Assembly: GCA_002381615.1 (NCBI GenBank)
Contig: DFWY01000160.1
Coordinates: 1 to 58,947, forward strand
Direction: 5' to 3'
From: Polaromonas sp. UBA4122
GTDB lineage: Bacteria > Pseudomonadota > Gammaproteobacteria > Burkholderiales > Burkholderiaceae_C
DNA length: 58,947 nucleotides
The notes under the pieces are model-generated. The model had not been told where the DNA came from. It saw nothing but the letters and a program-made list of their open reading frames with translations, and did no database searches. Shown here one piece after another: positions 26,564 through 35,734 of the stretch. A program made the translations under genes and the position numbers. How positions within the stretch are numbered: position 1 is the first letter of the stretch; the number at the start of each line of letters is the position of its first letter.

Positions 26564-27552
26564 ACGTATTGAAGCGTTACCGCTATCTCCTCCTGTCGAT
26601 TGTGACCGTACTGCTGCTACCCGCGATGCTGAGCTCGGCTTCTCTGGCGACGGAAGTGCTGATATTTGCGCTGGCCGCATTGGGATGCAATCTGCTGCTT
26701 GGCTACACAGGGCTGATGTCGTTCGGTCAAGGTATTTTTCTAGGGCTGGGCAGCTATGCCGCCGGGCTTGCCCTGTTGTATATGCGGGTGCCGCTACTAG
26801 CTGCGCTGCTGGCTGCGATGGTCGTCGGTGCGGTCGCGGCCCTGGTCGTCGGCTGGTTTTCGATCCGCCAGCGCGGCGTTTATTTCGTGATGCTGACCCT
26901 AGCGTTCGCGCAGATGTTTTACTTTTTGGCTTATACGCTCAAGGATATTACCGGCGGCGACAACGGCCTGTTAAACATTCCTCGCCCGCCGCTTTCCTTG
27001 TTCGGTGTTACCCTGATTCCCACTTCGACGCCGTGGCAATACTACAGCGCCGTCGCGGTTATTTTCGTTATTGCGTTTGCGCTGCTGCAGCGTGTAGCCG
27101 ATTCTGTGCTCGGCCGTACCCTGCTGGCGATCCGCGACAACGAGACGCGTGCCGCGGCAATCGGTTACGACATCAAGTCGTTCAAGCTGATCGCCTTCAT
27201 GATATCGGGCGCCGTCACCGGGTTGGCCGGGGCACTGTACACAATGCTGACCGGGATCGCACCGCTGTCTAACATCGAATACCACGCCAGCGAATCGATC
27301 TTGATCATGACGGTCATTGGCGGTACCGGAAATCTTTTCGCGTCGGTGCTGGGTGCAGCGTTTTATGTACTGGTGGGAGACTGGCTTTCCACGCTGTGGC
27401 CGCGATGGTTGATGCTGCTCGGGATCTTGCTGATTGCCGTCAGCCTCTACATGCAGAAAGGGCTATGGGGTCTCGGCGTGCAACTTGTCCAGCGCCTGAA
27501 GCCGCATCGCGTTCCCAGAGATTCATCCGGCGTCAAGCAGGAGAAGAATTGA
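26560..27552 (+). CDS. LIV-type ABC transporter permease (LivM-like)
   Basis: The 330-residue permease starts at an ATG overlapping the LivH-like stop (ATGA); the longer in-frame extension to 26404 lies inside the previous gene. Landmarks are LGCNLLLGYTGLMSFGQGIF, FVMLTLAFAQMFYFLAYTL, the coupling region IRDNETRAAAIGYDIKSFK and VIGGTGNLFASVLGAAFYV. It has multiple hydrophobic helices throughout. It completes the membrane channel of the second LIV system. Confidence 0.92.
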   Translation: MNVLKRYRYLLLSIVTVLLLPAMLSSASLATEVLIFALAALGCNLLLGYTGLMSFGQGIFLGLGSYAAGLALLYMRVPLLAALLAAMVVGAVAALVVGWFSIRQRGVYFVMLTLAFAQMFYFLAYTLKDITGGDNGLLNIPRPPLSLFGVTLIPTSTPWQYYSAVAVIFVIAFALLQRVADSVLGRTLLAIRDNETRAAAIGYDIKSFKLIAFMISGAVTGLAGALYTMLTGIAPLSNIEYHASESILIMTVIGGTGNLFASVLGAAFYVLVGDWLSTLWPRWLMLLGILLIAVSLYMQKGLWGLGVQLVQRLKPHRVPRDSSGVKQEKN

Positions 27553-28319
27553 TGACTGTCCCGATTCTGCAGGCAGTCAATGTGGTGAAACGCTACGGCA
27601 AGTTCACTGCAGTCAATGGCGTCACGCTCAATGTGATGCCACGCACCGTGCACTCGGTCATCGGCCCCAACGGCGCCGGTAAAACGACGCTGTTTAACAC
27701 GATGACCGGTACTGTGCCGATCAGCGAAGGAAGCATCATCGTTGACGGCGAGGAGGTGTCGCATCTTCCGGGATACAAAAGGGTCCTCAAAGGGTTGACA
27801 CGCTCATTCCAGGTAACCAGCCTCTTTCCGAACCTGAGCGTGCATGAAAATCTTCGCTTGGCGGCGAAAGGCCGCAATCCGGCGCAGGCTTTTCATTTGT
27901 GGCGTTCGGCGGAGTCGTTTACTGCAGCTGCTGAGACAGTGGACGTCTTGCTTAAGCGTCTTAACCTCGGCGCCGTCGCCACCCGCGCGGCAGGAGAACT
28001 CTCGCACGGGCAACAGCGCCGTCTCGAAGTGGGTATGGCGATGGCCGGGCAGCCAAAAGTGATTTTTCTGGATGAACCGACCTCGGGCATGGGAATCGAT
28101 GACATTGGCGCCATGAAACGTCTGATCCGCGGTTTGCGCGAGGAGTACACGGTGGTTTTAATCGAGCACAACATGGATATCGTGATGGATATTTCAGATA
28201 CCGTCACCGTCATGCAACTGGGGCAGGTGCTGGTCGAGGGCACGCCCGACGAGATCCGGAATGATGAGCGCGTACGCCACGCATATCTGGGCAGCATGAT
28301 TACCGGGGGCGGCGCATGA
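27552..28319 (+). CDS. LIV-type ABC transporter ATP-binding protein (LivG-like)
   Basis: The 255-residue ATPase starts at an ATG sharing one base with the previous stop (TGATG). It has Walker A GPNGAGKT, a Q-loop near TRSFQVTSLFPNLSV, signature LSHGQQRRLEVG, Walker B VIFLDEPTSGMG and switch histidine LIEHNMDIV. Serine-histidine replaces serine-glycine in the signature (LSHGQ), a variation common in LivG proteins. It partners the LivF-like ATPase that follows with a four-base overlap. Confidence 0.92.
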   Translation: MTVPILQAVNVVKRYGKFTAVNGVTLNVMPRTVHSVIGPNGAGKTTLFNTMTGTVPISEGSIIVDGEEVSHLPGYKRVLKGLTRSFQVTSLFPNLSVHENLRLAAKGRNPAQAFHLWRSAESFTAAAETVDVLLKRLNLGAVATRAAGELSHGQQRRLEVGMAMAGQPKVIFLDEPTSGMGIDDIGAMKRLIRGLREEYTVVLIEHNMDIVMDISDTVTVMQLGQVLVEGTPDEIRNDERVRHAYLGSMITGGGA

Positions 28320-29020
28320 TACTGGAAACGCAGGACATTCACGGTTATTACGGCAAGAGTCATATCATTCAGGGCATCTCGATTGCCGTTGAGGAAGGTG
28401 AGGTCATCACGCTTCTCGGCCGCAATGGCGCGGGCAAAACGACGACACTGAAAACCATTGTTGGCGTGGTGCCACCGCGGCAGGGGAATATCTGGTTCAT
28501 GGGCAACAATGTCGCAGGATTGCCGACCCATCGCATTGCCGCACTCGGGGTATGCCTGGTTCCTGAGCATCGCGGTATTTTCAAACTGTTGAGCGTCGAA
28601 GAAAATCTCAAAATGGCTGCTCGCAAAGACTCTCCATGGCAACTGGCGGATATTTATACGATTTTCCCGAGACTGAAAGAGCGTCGCAAAAACAGCGGGG
28701 CGCAGTTATCCGGAGGGGAGCAACAAATGCTCGCGATTGGACGCGCGTTGACGACGCACCCCAAGGTTTTAATGCTGGATGAACCAGTCGAAGGCCTGGC
28801 TCCCGTGATCGTCGATGAAATCGTGGCGCAGCTTAAGCAGATCAAGGCGGCGGGCATGCCCATCATCCTGGTCGAACAAAATCTGCAAGTCTGCACACAG
28901 CTCGCCGATCGGCACTACATCATCGAGCAGGGACGCATTGTTTACGAGGCAACCAACGCCGAGTTTTTGGCGGACGGCAGCGTCAAAGACCGTTATCTCG
29001 GTGTCAGCATTGCCCTATGA
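28316..29020 (+). CDS. LIV-type ABC transporter ATP-binding protein (LivF-like)
   Basis: The 234-residue ATPase has Walker A GRNGAGKT, signature LSGGEQQMLAIG, Walker B VLMLDEPVEGLAP and a VEQNL segment in place of the switch histidine region, as is normal for LivF. The DIHGYYGKSHIIQGIS opening is family-typical. It completes the second LIV transporter. The next gene, a carbamoylase-family hydrolase, begins 25 bases later in the same direction, which supports a shared transcript. Confidence 0.92.
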   Translation: MILETQDIHGYYGKSHIIQGISIAVEEGEVITLLGRNGAGKTTTLKTIVGVVPPRQGNIWFMGNNVAGLPTHRIAALGVCLVPEHRGIFKLLSVEENLKMAARKDSPWQLADIYTIFPRLKERRKNSGAQLSGGEQQMLAIGRALTTHPKVLMLDEPVEGLAPVIVDEIVAQLKQIKAAGMPIILVEQNLQVCTQLADRHYIIEQGRIVYEATNAEFLADGSVKDRYLGVSIAL

Positions 29021-29045
29021 CACTCAAGCCGCAATCACAAACACT

Positions 29046-30317
29046 ATGAAAACCGAGCTCTCTCTGGATACCTTGCGCATCAATGGACCGCGCTTGTGGC
29101 AAGCCTTGATGGACCTGGCGCAGATCGGCGCAACGCCTAAAGGCGGGGTGTGCCGGCTCGCGCTCTCCGACCTCGACCGGCAGGCACGCGATCTGGTATC
29201 CGGTTGGGCGCGCGCCGAAGGCATGACCGTCACGATCGATCAGATCGGCAATATTTTCATGCGCCGCCCCGGGCACGACAACACGCGGCCGCCTGTTGTG
29301 ACCGGGTCGCATATCGACACCCAGCCGACCGGCGGTAAATTCGACGGCAACTACGGCGTCCTCGCAGGCCTGGAAGTCATTCGAACGTTGAATGAACACG
29401 GCATTCAGACCGAAGCGCCGCTCGAAGTGGTGGTTTGGACCAATGAGGAAGGCTCGCGCTTTGTTCCGGTGATGATGGGTTCCGGTGTCTTTTGCGGCGC
29501 ATTCTCTCTGGAGCATGCGTATGCCGCAACCGATATCGCTGGCAAATTGGTACAGGAAGAGCTGGCGCGCATCGGCTATGTCGGGACCGAGGTGCCGGGA
29601 CAACATCCTATCGGCGCCTATTTCGAGACCCACATCGAACAAGGTCCGGTGCTGGAAAACGCCGGCTGCGTGATAGGCGTGGTGCCCGCTGTGCTGGGAC
29701 TGACCTGGTATGACTGCGTGGTGACCGGATTCGAGTCGCATGCCGGCCCGACGCCGATGGCGATTCGCAAGGATGCGCTGCAGGTCGCGACCCGTATCAT
29801 GCAAGAGGTCGTTGCAATCGCTAATCGCTATCCGCCATACGGGCGCGGTACGGTTGGCATGGTGCAGGTCATGCCCAATAGCCGCAATGTAATCCCCGGC
29901 CAGGTGAAATTCTCGATCGATCTTCGCAATGTGTCCGAGGACCTGCTGGCCCGCATGAATCAGGATCTGCACGATTATGTTGCGCGTACCGGCAGCGAGA
30001 GCGGGCTTGGCATCGCGCTTGAGCAGGTGTCCCATTTTGCGCCGTGTCCGTTTCATTCCGATTGCGTCGGCGCGGTGAGGGACGCGGTCGCCACGCTCGG
30101 TTACTCGACGATGGACGTGGTATCGGGTGCGGGCCATGACGCGATCTACGCCGCGCGGGTCGCTCCATCCGGCATGATTTTCGTGCCATGCAAAGAGGGC
30201 ATTAGCCACAACGAGATCGAAGATGCAGATCCGGCGCACCTGGAGGCTGGCGCCAACGTGCTGCTGCTGGCGATGCTGTCGGCGACCCGCGCGACCCGCG
30301 CGACCCGCGTGGCCTGA
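29046..30317 (+). CDS. Zn-dependent hydrolase of the hydantoinase/carbamoylase (AllC/HyuC-like) M20 family
   Basis: The 423-residue enzyme belongs to the M20 group that includes N-carbamoyl-L-amino acid hydrolase, beta-ureidopropionase and allantoate amidohydrolase, which hydrolyse ureido bonds to amine, CO2 and ammonia. Metal motifs are TGSHIDTQPTGGKFDG (H89, D91, D100) and WTNEEGSRF (E134, E135); ETHIEQGPVLE and VVSGAGHDA are further hallmarks. The ATG at 29046 is preferred over upstream frames lying inside livF. The extreme C-terminus is a threefold Ala-Thr-Arg repeat encoded by a GCGACCCGC tandem. Linkage to a LIV transporter suggests uptake of a carbamoyl or related amino acid. Confidence 0.9.
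   Translation: MKTELSLDTLRINGPRLWQALMDLAQIGATPKGGVCRLALSDLDRQARDLVSGWARAEGMTVTIDQIGNIFMRRPGHDNTRPPVVTGSHIDTQPTGGKFDGNYGVLAGLEVIRTLNEHGIQTEAPLEVVVWTNEEGSRFVPVMMGSGVFCGAFSLEHAYAATDIAGKLVQEELARIGYVGTEVPGQHPIGAYFETHIEQGPVLENAGCVIGVVPAVLGLTWYDCVVTGFESHAGPTPMAIRKDALQVATRIMQEVVAIANRYPPYGRGTVGMVQVMPNSRNVIPGQVKFSIDLRNVSEDLLARMNQDLHDYVARTGSESGLGIALEQVSHFAPCPFHSDCVGAVRDAVATLGYSTMDVVSGAGHDAIYAARVAPSGMIFVPCKEGISHNEIEDADPAHLEAGANVLLLAMLSATRATRATRVA
30282..30308 (+). repeat. GCGACCCGC tandem repeat at the 3' end of the carbamoylase gene
   Basis: Three perfect nine-base copies encode three Ala-Thr-Arg triplets just before the stop codon. The copies keep the frame and lengthen a disordered, positively charged tail. 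Copy number could vary between strains by slippage. Confidence 0.85.
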
Positions 30318-30382
30318 CGGCACGCAGCTGTCTCGCTCAATCGCAACCCGCCTCATCCTTAGCCTCAGCAGGAGCCAACACC

Positions 30383-31909
30383 ATGCCACGCAAGATTGTC
30401 ATCGCCCGCTTCAACCATGAGACCAATACCTTTTCGCCCATCGAGACACCTCTTTCGGCCTTTGCTCCGATGTGGAACGAGGACGCGTACCGCGACCAGA
30501 AAGGCGCTCGCACCGCAATGGGCGCGTTTTTGGATATTGCAGAATCCGTTCTGGGGGCCACGGTCGTCACACCGGTGGCTGCAATGGCCAACCCCAGCGG
30601 CACGGTCGCTGCCGAAGCCTACGAGGCGATATGCGAGTCCATTCTCGCCGCCGTCGCGGAAGGTTGTGACGCCATCATGCTGGATTTGCATGGTGCGATG
30701 GTCGCGGAACAGGCCGGGGACGGGGAGGGCAACCTGCTGGAAAAAATCCGTCGTATCGCGCCTGCCGTACCGATGTGCGTCGCCCTTGACTTGCATGGCA
30801 ACCTGACGCAAAAGATGGTCGACAATTGCGACATCATTGTCGGCTTCAAGACCTACCCGCATATCGATATGTATGAAACCGGAGCGCATGCGGGGCGCTT
30901 GCTGGTCGATATGATCGAGCAGCGCATCGTGCCCGTGATCGGATGGCGACAATTGCCTCTGTTGTCGCATACCCTCATGAGCAATACCTCGGCCGCTGCG
31001 ATGCAGCGCGCGGTCGACGCGGCGCTCGCGGCCGAAGCTGAACCCGGCATTCTGGCGGTGTCGATCATGGCTGGTTTTTCGCTCGCTGATTTTGAAGGTG
31101 CCGGCATGTCGGTAGTGGTCGTGGCAGACCGAAATTCCGATCGCGCCGATGCGGTCGCGGCCCGCATTTCGCATCAGATGTGGAACGACCGCGAGGGATT
31201 CATCTATGCCAGCGAGCCGCTTGCACGATCGGTGCAGCGCGCGCAGGAACTTGCGGGTGGCGCCGGGCCCGGGCCAGTGCTGTTGCTCGATCATAGTGAC
31301 AATGTCATGTCGGGTGGCAGCTGCGACACAATGGATGTGCTGGAGGCTGTGCTGCAAGCGGGCCTGACCGATATCGCCGTCGGGCCTGTATGCGATGCAG
31401 AGGCGGTGGCCCGATTGGTGGCGGCTGGTATCGGCGCCACGGTCACGGTTGCGCTCGGCAACAAGACCATCCTGAAGGCGCAAGGACTGGCCAAGACGCC
31501 GACCGTATTGACCGGCGTTGTGCGGGCCACTAGCGCGGGCGAGTTTTGCGTGAGCGGGCCAATCTACACCGGATCGACTGTCAGAATGGGGCGCACCGTA
31601 CTGTTCGATATCGGTGCCGCCCAGATCGTCGTTACCGAAGAGCGGGTTGAACCGTATGATCTCGGAATCTATACCAGCGTCGGTATCAGTCCAGCAGAAA
31701 AAACCTACCTACTATTGAAGTCCCGTATGTATTGTCGCCCGGTGTTCGGGCCCCTCAGCAAGGGAATCGTGGAGTGCGATTCTGACTCTGGCGGCCCTAC
31801 GAGTTCGAACTATTCATTGTTTCCGTTCAAGAAAATTCGCCGACCAATTTATCCGCTTGATCCAGCCGTCGATTTTCGGAAACTTCGCGACTTCCCTGAT
31901 AGACCATGA
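30383..31909 (+). CDS. M81 family metallopeptidase (MlrC/microcystinase C-like)
   Basis: The 508-residue protein fits the M81 family, whose best-known member MlrC cleaves linearised microcystin and tetrapeptide products. The N-terminus has ARFNHETNTFSP (H12, E13), followed by MLDLHGAMVAEQ and LDLHGNLT with likely zinc ligands, and KTYPHIDMYETG. A C-terminal domain with LLLDHSDNVMSGGSCDT and a terminal PIYPLDP follows. Length is normal for the family. It lies 65 bases after the carbamoylase gene and closes the second LIV operon. M81 genes in heterotrophs that never meet microcystin are common, so the substrate here is probably another peptide or N-substituted amino acid. Confidence 0.9.
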   Translation: MPRKIVIARFNHETNTFSPIETPLSAFAPMWNEDAYRDQKGARTAMGAFLDIAESVLGATVVTPVAAMANPSGTVAAEAYEAICESILAAVAEGCDAIMLDLHGAMVAEQAGDGEGNLLEKIRRIAPAVPMCVALDLHGNLTQKMVDNCDIIVGFKTYPHIDMYETGAHAGRLLVDMIEQRIVPVIGWRQLPLLSHTLMSNTSAAAMQRAVDAALAAEAEPGILAVSIMAGFSLADFEGAGMSVVVVADRNSDRADAVAARISHQMWNDREGFIYASEPLARSVQRAQELAGGAGPGPVLLLDHSDNVMSGGSCDTMDVLEAVLQAGLTDIAVGPVCDAEAVARLVAAGIGATVTVALGNKTILKAQGLAKTPTVLTGVVRATSAGEFCVSGPIYTGSTVRMGRTVLFDIGAAQIVVTEERVEPYDLGIYTSVGISPAEKTYLLLKSRMYCRPVFGPLSKGIVECDSDSGGPTSSNYSLFPFKKIRRPIYPLDPAVDFRKLRDFPDRP

Positions 31910-32059
31910 TAAGCCAAGCTACCACCCATATTATGGATTGGAACTTCTATTGACGGCTACGCCATGGATGTCTGAATGAGCACTGGTTTAATAACATCTG
32001 CAGCTGACAGTAAAGGGCTTCGTATACTTTATGCTGGGGCAGGGGTAGAAGGTCACTGA

Positions 32060-32785
32060 TTAGCGACGGTCTGTGGGAGAGTGCAGTAGCATTCGCGTAA
32101 CTTCCTCTGGCAGGGTACGAGACGCCCCTTCTCTCCTCGGCATGCCTTCGATAAATGGGAATAGCTGCACTTTAGCTATATTCAGCACGCGGCGAAGCTC
32201 AGCTACAGGCTCAGTGTGCTCATCGACACGCAGATCGACACTTGGGTACCACTCCTTGTCCATGATCTTCAATGCGGCAGACTGCTTGCCCCTAAAGTCA
32301 CCCCCCGCGCGGTCACCCGCTTCAAGCGTGCGCATCAGACGCTCTCCGAGATCAGATTCGGCGTTGCTTTTCCAGGCGGCGCGCATCGCCAGAAGGGTTG
32401 CCTCACCAAGCAACATATTCCCCTGGATAGCAAAGTCGCTTCCGGTAAAATGCGCCTGCCAAGCAGTACAGCTCGAGCCTGACCACGCTACCCCATCTCC
32501 CTCCCTTCCAATAATTCCAATTTGCCGCAATGCTGCATCGTCATCTTTAGACAACACCTGATCCAGGGCATCTCGCGCAGATGCACCAAGCTGCATCAAC
32601 TTGAGCGCGTCAATTGCAAGATTCGGATTGACCCATGATTGTGTGGAGATTGCACCAACGCCGGGTATAACGTATGGGCACATAGACCCGACTGCTGGCA
32701 CCGCGCTACTAACAGCCACGCCCAACTGTCCTGTTCGCTCACATCGCGCAACGATCGAAAAGGTGTTGAGTTCCAGCACCTTCAC
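32060..32785 (-). CDS. DUF1028 family protein (Ntn-hydrolase-like)
   Basis: The 241-residue product matches the DUF1028 family, with FSIVARCERTGQLGVAVSSA at the N-terminus and later GVGAISTQSWVNP and GNMLLGEATL. The family is predicted to have an N-terminal-nucleophile hydrolase fold and often sits beside amino acid or peptide importers, suggesting an acylase or peptidase role; no reaction is assigned here. It is the last gene of a minus-strand cluster, and its start overlaps the end of the LivF-like gene by four bases. The signature is close to the N-terminus, with no signal peptide, so it is cytoplasmic as read. Confidence 0.88.
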   Translation of the reverse strand: MKVLELNTFSIVARCERTGQLGVAVSSAVPAVGSMCPYVIPGVGAISTQSWVNPNLAIDALKLMQLGASARDALDQVLSKDDDAALRQIGIIGREGDGVAWSGSSCTAWQAHFTGSDFAIQGNMLLGEATLLAMRAAWKSNAESDLGERLMRTLEAGDRAGGDFRGKQSAALKIMDKEWYPSVDLRVDEHTEPVAELRRVLNIAKVQLFPFIEGMPRREGASRTLPEEVTRMLLHSPTDRR

Positions 32786-33489
32786 ACTCCCAGCTCAGCG
32801 ATGATGCGTGCATAGGCATCTGGCATGTTAGTGGGACCATGCTCGCCAAGTTCACCACGCTCAAGCACGGCAAAACGATCCGCTGTACTGAGTGCAAATT
32901 TGACATTTTGCTCAACGATCAGCATCGCGATGGATGAGGCGTTACGCTCAGCCTGTAAAACACCTGAGATTCTCTCGATGACAGAAGGTTGTAATCCCTC
33001 TGTTATTTCATCGATAAGTAACAGTCGTAGCTGAGCCATTAGCGCTCGCCCCAAGATCATCATCTTCTGCTCACCACCAGACAAGGTTCCGGCCTTTTGG
33101 CGCAGCCGCTGCGGAATAAATGGAAAGTAACCAGCTATGCGCTCAAGTCCAATACGAAAACGACGAGGGTCAGACACGGCGATACGTAAGTTATCTTCGA
33201 CGCTGAGATCCTGAAAAACCGCTTTTTCTTGAGGCGCGTAGGCTATCCCGCGGGCGGCTAACGTGTGGGGCTGTCCGGCGACTAATGTATCTCCGCCGAA
33301 TGCTATAGATCCGGCCTGTCGAGGCAAGAAACCCATAATTCCCTTGAGAAGGGTTGACTTGCCCATACCGTTTTTTCCGAGCAACGCCACCGCTTCCCCT
33401 CGCATGATCTTGAGGCTAACGCCATGAATGACGGTAGCCTGACCGTAGCCGCAACGCAGGGCTTCCAGTGCCAAAACTATTTCACTCAT
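32782..33489 (-). CDS. LIV-type ABC transporter ATP-binding protein (LivF-like)
   Basis: The 235-residue ATPase has Walker A GKNGMGKS, signature LSGGEQKMMILG, Walker B LLLIDEITEGLQP and VEQNVKFA at the switch. Walker B reads DEI in place of DEP. It overlaps the LivG-like gene upstream and the DUF1028 gene downstream by four bases each. This importer is incomplete in the window: its receptor and permease genes should lie upstream but are replaced by foreign sequence near 34380, so the pair of ATPases may have no channel of its own. Confidence 0.9.
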   Translation of the reverse strand: MSEIVLALEALRCGYGQATVIHGVSLKIMRGEAVALLGKNGMGKSTLLKGIMGFLPRQAGSIAFGGDTLVAGQPHTLAARGIAYAPQEKAVFQDLSVEDNLRIAVSDPRRFRIGLERIAGYFPFIPQRLRQKAGTLSGGEQKMMILGRALMAQLRLLLIDEITEGLQPSVIERISGVLQAERNASSIAMLIVEQNVKFALSTADRFAVLERGELGEHGPTNMPDAYARIIAELGV

Positions 33490-34358
33490 GACACACTTCC
33501 TTCAGCGGAGGTTAACTCCGGCGTCGGTGCAGCCACCCCGGCATAGATGTCTCTGACAAGTTCTGAATGAACCACTTCTTCCACTGATCCATCAAGAACA
33601 ATTTCTCCTTGATGAAGAACAATTACCCTTGAACTGATGTCGCAAACAAAATCAAGATCATGCTCGATAAGTACTACGCAGATTTGATGTTCATTGGCCA
33701 GGCTCTTCAACGTGTCTCCAATTGCGGTACGTTCAGGCTTTGTTAGCCCCGCAGTTGGCTCGTCCAGAAGAATGATATTGGGTTCCAATGCAAGCACCAT
33801 CGATAATTCAAGGGCTTGCTTTTGACCATGCGATAGTAAACGACATGGCGTTTCAAGGAGACGAGCTAGTCCGGTTGTCTGCACGATACTCCAAGCTGCG
33901 GGCGGTAGCTCGACGGTCTGAGTACGTCGCCACATCTTTAAGTGAACCAGCCGTGTACGTGCAACCGCCAAGGCATCAAGGACTGTTAAGTCATCAAACA
34001 CGTTGGCAGTCTGGAATTTGCGTCCGAGCCCTAGTCGTACGCATTCAAAGGGCGGCAACTTGGCGATTGAATAATCGTTAACCGTAATGTCACCACTCGA
34101 ACGCTCTCGTCCGTCACTGATGCACCGCATCAATGTCGTTTTACCAGCACCGTTAGGGCCGACAAGTGAAAGTAGTTCGCCATGACGTGCGTCAAAGCTA
34201 ACATTATTTAAGACGTTCAGACTACCGAAATGCTTGGCAACCGCCTGAATTTTTAGCGCGAGCTTGCCACGACTGGACAAGCCAAAAAGGGGTTGTCCCT
34301 CACTTGGAACGATCCGTCCAGATATCTTGGGCTGGGTAAAAGCCCTACCACGTCGCAT
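33486..34358 (-). pseudogene. LivG-like ATPase carrying a remnant of a LivM C-terminus, truncated upstream
   Basis: The 290 codons from an internal ATG at 34358 contain a full LivG ATPase from about residue 36: Walker A GPNGAGKT, signature LSHGQKQALELS, Walker B IILLDEPTAGLTKPE and switch histidine LIEHDLDFV. The preceding residues, including QGLLPALAGLMRRGR just upstream of that ATG, resemble the tail of a LivM permease and a linker, as in LivM-LivG fusions. At about 34380 homology stops and an unrelated AAA+ ATPase fragment begins on the opposite strand. The ATPase part could still be translated, but the permease half is gone. Confidence 0.7.
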
Positions 34359-34379
34359 CAGCCCAGCCAGTGCGGGTAG

Positions 34380-34799
34380 CAGCCCCTGAGCGCCAAATGT
34401 GTGCGGGACATCTCGCTGCTCTTCGAATTCGATGCCAGCCAGGTCACGTGGATTGCTACGGCCAACAATGCGCTCATCCTGGACCAGCCCTTGCGCAGCC
34501 GGTTCAGGGAGTTCCACATCATGACGCCCACGGCATCCGAGTGCCTGGTGCTGGCGGCGGAAGTGATGCAAGCTGCCATCAAATCCATCGCAGTCAAAGG
34601 CTTCAAACTGGATGTGTCCTTGCGTCGCCATCTGGCGCATCTACCAGCCCGGCAAATCTCGCAGCTGACCCTGGAGGCGGTAGCAAACGCGGTCGCAGCC
34701 GGCAGAAAGGAGCTGAGACTGGACGACTTCCCGCGATGGCTGTTCGACGATGATGACGCGGCCGGTGAAAGCAACTCCACGCCCAACTACCTCCACTGA
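34380..34799 (+). pseudogene. C-terminal fragment of a Lon-like AAA+ ATPase
   Basis: About 138 codons encode the end of an AAA+ module. FDASQVTWIATANN is the sensor-1 strand and LRSRFREFHI the arginine-finger and sensor region, as in Lon-type and related ATPases. A helical lid follows, then a short acidic tail. The Walker motifs are missing, and an in-frame stop (TAG) precedes the homology. The fragment begins exactly where the LivM-LivG gene on the other strand breaks off, so it marks a recombination junction. No activity is expected. Confidence 0.7.
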
Positions 34800-34946
34800 A
34801 TGGAAGGTGATCATGACCATGCTTCACGAGCGAACTCGCGCTTTACGCTACCCGCAAGGTGCCAAGAAAAGGCATCTAGTTTCAAAGTCTAACTGTGGCG
34901 GAGTTTTATAAGCGGCTGCATGAATGGCAATTGGTTTGGGAAAAAG

Positions 34947-34970
34947 GAAAAGACCCCGAAGGGTCTTTTC
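34947..34970 (-). terminator. Intrinsic terminator of the histone-like gene
   Basis: GAAAAGACCC pairs perfectly with GGGTCTTTTC around a four-base loop. The A/T-rich base of the stem gives a U-rich tract in the minus-strand transcript. It lies about 30 bases past the stop codon of the H1-like gene and could act in both directions. Confidence 0.75.
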
Positions 34971-34998
34971 TGCAAAGCAACAGTGTCGCTAAAGAATA

Positions 34999-35280
34999 TT
35001 ATTTCTTAGCAGCAGGCTTTACCGCCTTCTTTGGCGCTGCACCTTTAGGGGCAGCCTTTGCCTTTTGAGCTACAGGCGCAGGGGTCACTGGAACAACTTT
35101 CAGCGCAGCACGTTGATCACGCAAGGCTTTGATTTCCGCATTGATTTTGTCTTTGCGTTCGGTCAGCTTCGCAATGCTTGCGCTAAGTTTTGTAATGGCC
35201 TTGGCTGTTTTGGAAACAGGAGCCGTTACCTTCTTTGGAGTTGCCGCAGCCTTTGGGGCCATTTTTTTCGCAGTTGCCAT
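34999..35280 (-). CDS. Histone H1-like, Lys/Ala/Pro-rich protein
   Basis: The 93-residue product has alanine/lysine/proline-rich tails (PKAAATPKK at the N-terminus, APKGAAPKKAVKPAAKK at the C-terminus) around a central coiled-coil (about residues 22-60, LSASIAKLTERKDKINAEI). This resembles the H1-like nucleoid or DNA-binding proteins of Betaproteobacteria, which bind DNA non-specifically. The ATG at 35280 has AAGGAA eight bases upstream; the longer frame to 35370 adds an unrelated leader. It stands alone and has a good terminator. Composition rather than a conserved domain drives this assignment, so the function is tentative. Confidence 0.75.
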   Translation of the reverse strand: MATAKKMAPKAAATPKKVTAPVSKTAKAITKLSASIAKLTERKDKINAEIKALRDQRAALKVVPVTPAPVAQKAKAAPKGAAPKKAVKPAAKK

Positions 35281-35734
35281 TTTCAAATTTCCTTTTTTAT
35301 TTAACTGGTTTAGATATTTCACCAGTACCGCATTGTCTCCAATATTTTCGTTCGTCACCCACATCGGCATTCAAACGTCAGGAAACTTGCCAGTAAATTG
35401 TCATTGAGTCACTGACGATTCACGCTTGAGCGGCAGTCCCGCTGCATTGCCGTCGTTCAAGCGGAAAAAACGACGAGCCCCATGCCAATGACGGCTGAAG
35501 ACTGGTACCGGCCTTTCGCCGAAACCCCAAGAAATCCAACGGATTGTCGAAAGCCGACCTTCAACTTTGCCGGAAGCAGGCATTCGCCGCCGATGCCAAA
35601 AACTCGGAAGCTGTCATCCAACTTCGACAATCAATTTTTCCGATTGGTCGTCGGCAGCGCAGCGGAAGCAGTCAGCCACTTGGAACTCAGGAGTACCGGT
35701 CAAACCTCAAGCAGACTTCTTCGGACATGCAGGA

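Noticed and set aside
29004-30389. 461-residue minus-strand open frame opposite the carbamoylase gene
   Set aside because: It mirrors a well-supported M20 gene and has a shadow-like Arg/His-rich composition with no domain I recognise.
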